Positions 24,901-30,900 of a DNA stretch of 64,000 bases are shown in pieces. This DNA comes from Apostichopus japonicus (taxonomy: Eukaryota > Echinodermata > Holothuroidea > Aspidochirotida > Stichopodidae): contig NC_092582.1 of NCBI RefSeq assembly GCF_037975245.1, forward strand, positions 13,204,077-13,268,076, written 5' to 3'. Under the pieces are notes generated by a model. The model was not told where the DNA came from. It saw only the letters and a list, made by a program, of their open reading frames with translations, and searched no databases. A program made the position numbers and the translations under genes. Positions within the stretch are counted from its first letter, which is position 1; each line of letters begins with the position of its first letter.

Positions 24901-27900
24901 ATTCTACATCGTTGGATTTCAAAATTCTGGAAAATCGGGTCTGCGGAAGTGTAAGGCTTTTATAGTAATTTTGTTTTTGGAAAGATGCATCATATCGCTG
25001 ATCCAAGGGGGCAACAGGGAACCATAGGGGGTTGATGGGGATTCATAGAGGGAATGGTGAACCATAGGGGCAGTGGAAACCATAGGGGCAACAGGCAACA
25101 ATAGGGGCAACAGGGAGCCACAGGGGGCGATTGGGAACCATAGTAGCAACGGGGAATTACAGGTGCAATGGTTGATCCACAGGGGGCAATGGGGAACCAT
25201 AGGGGGCGATGGGGAACCATAGGTGGTGATGGGGACCTGTAGGGGGGATGGGGAGCTATAGGGGGCGATGGTGAACCATAGGTGCAGTGGGGAACCACGG
25301 GGAAACAGACAATGGACAGTAATCTGTGTTTTTTCTTGGATCGATGTCACAGAAGATGTCCAAAATATTTTTTTAGTATACTTTTTATTCAGGATAAAAG
25401 ATGGTGAGCTATGTTATACAGTGAGTGTATCACATACACAGAACATGAACTGCAGGCCTGTTTCTATTTACATTGTAAATCCAAACTTTCTGTTTGGTAT
25501 AAACTTTCTATATACTGTAAGATGATGGCAATAGGTGACCAAACAATTTGACTAGCAAGCCAAATCTATAAGAAAACCAAACAGTTCCTTATATCTATGA
25601 ATGTACATTTCAGGGCAAGCTATAGAAATTCCTAGAAAATGCAACTTGATACAAGAATATTGATACAAGTATATGATATTGATACAAGTATCTGATATTG
25701 ATACAAGTATATGATAATGATACAAGTATATGATCTTGTTGGTTTTTACTTTTCGCAGGTACGATACTCATACATATTGGAACCGACACTGCAGCCCTAC
25801 TTGGTGGATTGTTACGTCAACAGTTTTAGCCCCGGTAGCATCCAGGCAATATGGACGGTTGTGTTTGAGTTAGATGCTTCTACCACTGCGACAGCTCTGG
25901 AAACTATCCTTCTAGGGAGCATATTAGATGAGCAGAATGGAGATGGAGTCCTCATCAGTGGGACAGAAACCCTAGGAAACCTGACCCTCTTGGTGGCAGC
26001 CATCGATGTGGACTGTGAGTTATCATACATAGTCACTTTCACTTTCAAATTTACAGCCCTAATCTTTTCAAAGGCTTTTCCTTTTATCCCTTGCTCCAAA
26101 ATTAATTCCATCCAGTCAGAGAATTAGTGAACGAATTGTGACGATTTTAATTTCAAACTGATGGAAGTGCGTAAAGAATAAAGCAATGTAAAAACAAATT
26201 ATTAAAGAAAAATGTAGCCATTGCTTCATGTAAGTCTATGTTTTTTTTTCTTTTAAATTTGTATGTTTTCAAGACTAGCTAGTTTAAAAACTTCTTACAA
26301 CTTCTTCTACTTCTTCAAGTGCAATAGTAGAATGAATGAATTCATCAAGTCAATGTTTTGATTGGTTTTTGATTTGTCTTCGAAAGGTTTTGATAGCTTC
26401 ATTAATGTATGCGTGCCATTAAACTTAACATGAATTCTATATGCATTCTAAGAAACTCCTTTTGTCTTTTAAACTGTAGGCACAAAATTAATTTTAATTT
26501 GAAATACATTGTAGACTGTTTGCTATCAGTGCAGGTCTTTACCACTGGGGGAGGGGGATGGGTGGGGGGGGAAATATTTCTGACATTCATGTTTCCAAAA
26601 ACAATATATTGAAAACCAGAATAGCTATACTGAAACATTTCTGGAATGCTCCCTTTAGAGCAAACTTGAGTTAGAAAAAATGTTGTAATATTTTTTCTTT
26701 CTGTTTGTCCTTTGCTGTTGCAGATATTGTTGTTGAGTGTCCTGATGGTTACTGCTTCAATGGTGCTTCTTGTTCTGTAATTCTGGGATCCTATGTATGT
26801 AGGTAAGTTAAGGAACTGGTATCTGTATTGTTTATAGTATGTGGTTACTATGGTCATGAACTTTCCCCAAGTAGAATGCTACTACTAAATGCTACGATAC
26901 TAGAAAACTTATGACCACTATGACTGTAGGTGTAAAGTCAAGGAACTGGTGCATATGGAATTAATTTAGTGATACTAAGGTCATGGACTATCCCCAAAGT
27001 ACATAAAGCTTCAATGCTAGATATCTATGATTGTAATTCAAAGGGAACCGGTATGCGTAGAGTACTAGTGTTATACTAGGATCATGTACTTTCCCCAAGT
27101 AGGATGTTTCTAAATGAAGTGTAATGGGATCCTAGCTGTGACTCTAGGTAGGTTTTAAGGAATTGATGACTTTAAGTAGGGTCAGTTTGATGACATAACC
27201 CCCCCCCTCCCCCCGCCACCAAGGACACAAAAGCTACAATCTTAAGATACTATTACTGTGGGTGAAGTCGAAGAAATGAAGAGTTCTTGTAGTGAAAGCG
27301 TGTGGTGCTAGGGTCATGAACTTTCCCCAAGTAATTGCTATAGTAACAGGTTCTTGTGACTGTAGGTTAGTCAAGGAAATTGCTATATATGTACATAAAT
27401 GACCTATATATGACCTTGGGTCATACACTTTTAACAAGTGAACTAACTCCCAAAAGGGAGAAAAAGAAAGATTTAACTGAAATTCTGAGATTTTATAAGT
27501 GAGCGCCGAAAGCAGAAACTTTCATCAACCCGACGACATCACTGTATCTTCCGTCTGTTTTAGTTGTCCTGATGGATTCTACGGAAACCAGTGCGAGCTG
27601 GAAGCTACCACTGTGGTCACCACAGAGGGAACCACTGTGGTCACCACAGAGGGAACCACGGAGGGAACCACGGAGGGAACCACAGAGGGAACCACGGAGG
27701 TCTCTACAGTCGTAACCACAGAGTCTACCACAGTGATGACTACTACTACCATCACACCATTGACGACGGATGGAGAAGAGATAACTACGGACGGAAATTT
27801 GACCCGGGATGCCACCACAAGGGAAGATCTAGGGGCCAACGTAACCGAGAGGGTATATCCCACAAGACCACCGGTCACCCCTGAACCTGATGGTGAGTAC

Positions 27901-30900
27901 AACAGTGATCGCCGTACTCTCCTCCCAAGGGTTAAGATTTCATACAGGTCCAGAAATTCTTTAGTAAATCCTTCCTGCCTTTTCAAGACATCTACATCTT
28001 ACATGTTCCTGTTTACAATGTCTGATTCGTGAGTACTTTAGCCGAGTGAAAGATTCCTCACCAGTTATAGACGGGTCGAACACGAGTGGAATGATTTTAC
28101 TTCAGTCACAAACTAGATTTGACTGGCTGTCCTCCCTCAAGACCCCTGCCCCTACGGACCCCTGCCACCACAGACCCCGGCCCCCACAGACCCCTGCTCT
28201 GTTAATTGTCAGCTATCAAACTGCATGACATGCTTCGGCATTACATTTCAGTTTGGGGATATTTTTATATTTTTTACAGATGAACTGAGCATCTTGGAAC
28301 TGGTGCTGATCATTGTTGGAGGTGCTTCAGTTCTATTCCTAGTCCTCATCTGCTGCTTCTGCTGTTGCATATTTGTCTCGCAACGTCGACCCCAAGGGCC
28401 GCCGTTGGCAGGTTACCCGCCTCCTCAGGCCAGCAACTACTACCGGCCGGATCCTCGCGTGCTCTACAACATGCCCATCGGTCAGCGCACCACTCGGGAA
28501 TCTGCCTACGGGATACGGGGCCCGTACTACGAAGACGAATACAGCGACGACGACACCTTCGATACCCGCTCTTCCGATAGCTTCCCACGCCCCGACACCA
28601 GGGACAGCTTCCGTGAAAGAGAAAATAGACTGAGGCACTTGGCTCAAGTCATCACCCAGTCTCCATATCTTAATGTGAGCACTATGATATTTATTTTTTC
28701 TAACGTTGTTAGTTTACACCTTTTCGTTAAATCTAGGCATTACACCGAGAACATTTTCTTTGCTATCACGTTAGAATTGACTAATCGACCACTACGCTAG
28801 AGAAGTTTGAATTCTTAGTTTCTAATATTGAGCTAGTTTAGAACAATGACACACATTATTTCCAGTGTGCCCCCCATCTTCCGACCATACTCCCGTCCAA
28901 ATATTTTTTTCTGAAAAGATTTTGTAGTGTTGTTTTACTTCCAAGGACACGGTGAGTAGGTCTGTCCATTACATCTATTATTAACTTTCTCTGCTACTGC
29001 TGTGCTTGTCTTGTTCGTACGTGGTTCATGTACTTGCGATTTATGTTTCAGATTGTGTGTATCTTTGGTTAAATACTGGCCAAGACAACATATACAAAGC
29101 AACGTGCAGTGGTAAGCCCCGTCACGAAAAAAGAGAAGAGATTTTGATTGTTTAAATATCATGATGTGTCATTCCTCTCTGTCGTTTTCTTGCAGGAGCA
29201 TATGAGAGATAGGACTTCCAGAGCTGATGGGAGAGGTCCATCTACATCTCGACAATTCTTGAGGCCCTATATGGCATCAGGTCATCAAGGGGTATGTATA
29301 TGGTTCTATTCATCTTCTCATGGCATGGATACAACATATTCTGTAATGGATATGACCAGCCAGGCATCAGAGAATAATTTTAGTGTTTAGACTCATTTTC
29401 AGTGTTAATTTGTGGAATTGAGTTTATAGTCAATATAGCAAATTTAATTTAGCATTTATGTCCTGTGTACTACAAAATATGCATCTTTTCCCTTTGTGTA
29501 GCAGTTTTATCATCTTGTGTAGCTTTTTGTGTAAGCATATATCTTGCATATCATCTTGTGTAAGCATATCTTGCATAGCTCCTGTTTAAGCATATCTTGC
29601 ATAGCATCTTGAGTAAGCATATCTTGCATAGCATCCTGTTTAAAGTTGAAGGTTTACAGTCTTGTATGAGGCTAATGCCTCCTCACATGACTTTACAACT
29701 TAACCCTTGGTCATTGGTAACTTGTCACACCCACACACCAAAGTGTGCACAATTCAATCAGTCTCTCCTGGGGCACCACAGTGCACCACAACCACGTGTC
29801 CCCCGAGGGACTTCCCATAGGGTGCTGCCACAAACCGGCGCACACAACTATATTTACAAGTTACCTCACAAGTCCCCATTTATACACCTGGGTGAAGAGA
29901 GGCAATGGAGATAAAGTGCCTTGCCCAAGGACACAACGCAATGATCTGGCCAGGACTCAAACCTGCAATCCTAAGATCACAAGTCCACTGCCTTAACCAC
30001 TTGACCACAACGCTCCCTCCTTTTTAAGCATATCTTGCATAGCATCTTGTTTAAGCATATCTTGCATAGCATCTTGTGTAATGATACCTTGCATAGCATC
30101 TTGTGTAAGCATATCTTGTGTAGCCTATGGGGTAAGGATACCTTGCATAGCATTTTGTGTAAGCATATCTTGCATAGCATCTTGTGTAAGCATATCTTGC
30201 ATAGCATTTTGTGTAAGCATATCTTGCACAGCATCTTGTGTAATGATACCTTGCATAGCATCTTGTGTAAGCATATCTTGTGTAGCCTATTGTGTAAAGC
30301 ATATCTTGCATAACAATTGCAAAGCACTTTTGCTTCACTCTAGCAGATAAGATGAGAGATGATTTGGATCAAAGAAATTTCAGGATTTTTTTACCCCCCC
30401 CCCCCCCAGATCCTTCCAGCCTTTGTAAAATAAGTCCCTGTATAGATACATTATTTGGTTTTGTTTGGTTAAACTGTGGACAGTTAACTATACAATGACC
30501 TTTTGATTTTGATTCAAAGAATTTTGATAATCTCTCCAAAAAAAATGTGAAACCTTAATCAGGTCAAGAAAAGAAGTTAGTTGTTTGACAGTGAATAATA
30601 TATTGGATAGGTCAGGAAGGCTGTTGGTTTAGAAAGCATTTCTCTTTGAAATAATTCAAATAAATGGAAACAAAGCCGTCCAAACCATTGTTTTGATACT
30701 GCACTATTATTATTACTATTATCTTTGCTCATCGTATATGTTGTTTAATTTTTTTCTGCTTCCCCTTCTTTCTTGAGTTCCCTCCATTTCTCCATCCCTC
30801 CATTTTTACTATTTTTGTCGACGATGATCTTGTTGATTATCAGTAACATGCTCGACTTTTCTCCTCTCGCCTACAGTTTGAAGAGCAACCGCACCAAAAC

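Noticed and set aside
24919-25350. 143- and 102-codon minus-strand frames rich in Pro, Tyr, Gly and Ser.
   Set aside because: Low-complexity translation of the ~20-bp intronic minisatellite.
29940-30010. tRNA-like sequence on the minus strand.
   Set aside because: It is the head of a SINE: the body and tail follow directly and the cloverleaf is imperfect.
30035-30350. Cys- and His-rich repeat open frames in several frames on both strands.
   Set aside because: Translation of the 27-bp minisatellite, whose length is a multiple of three and so stays open in many frames.
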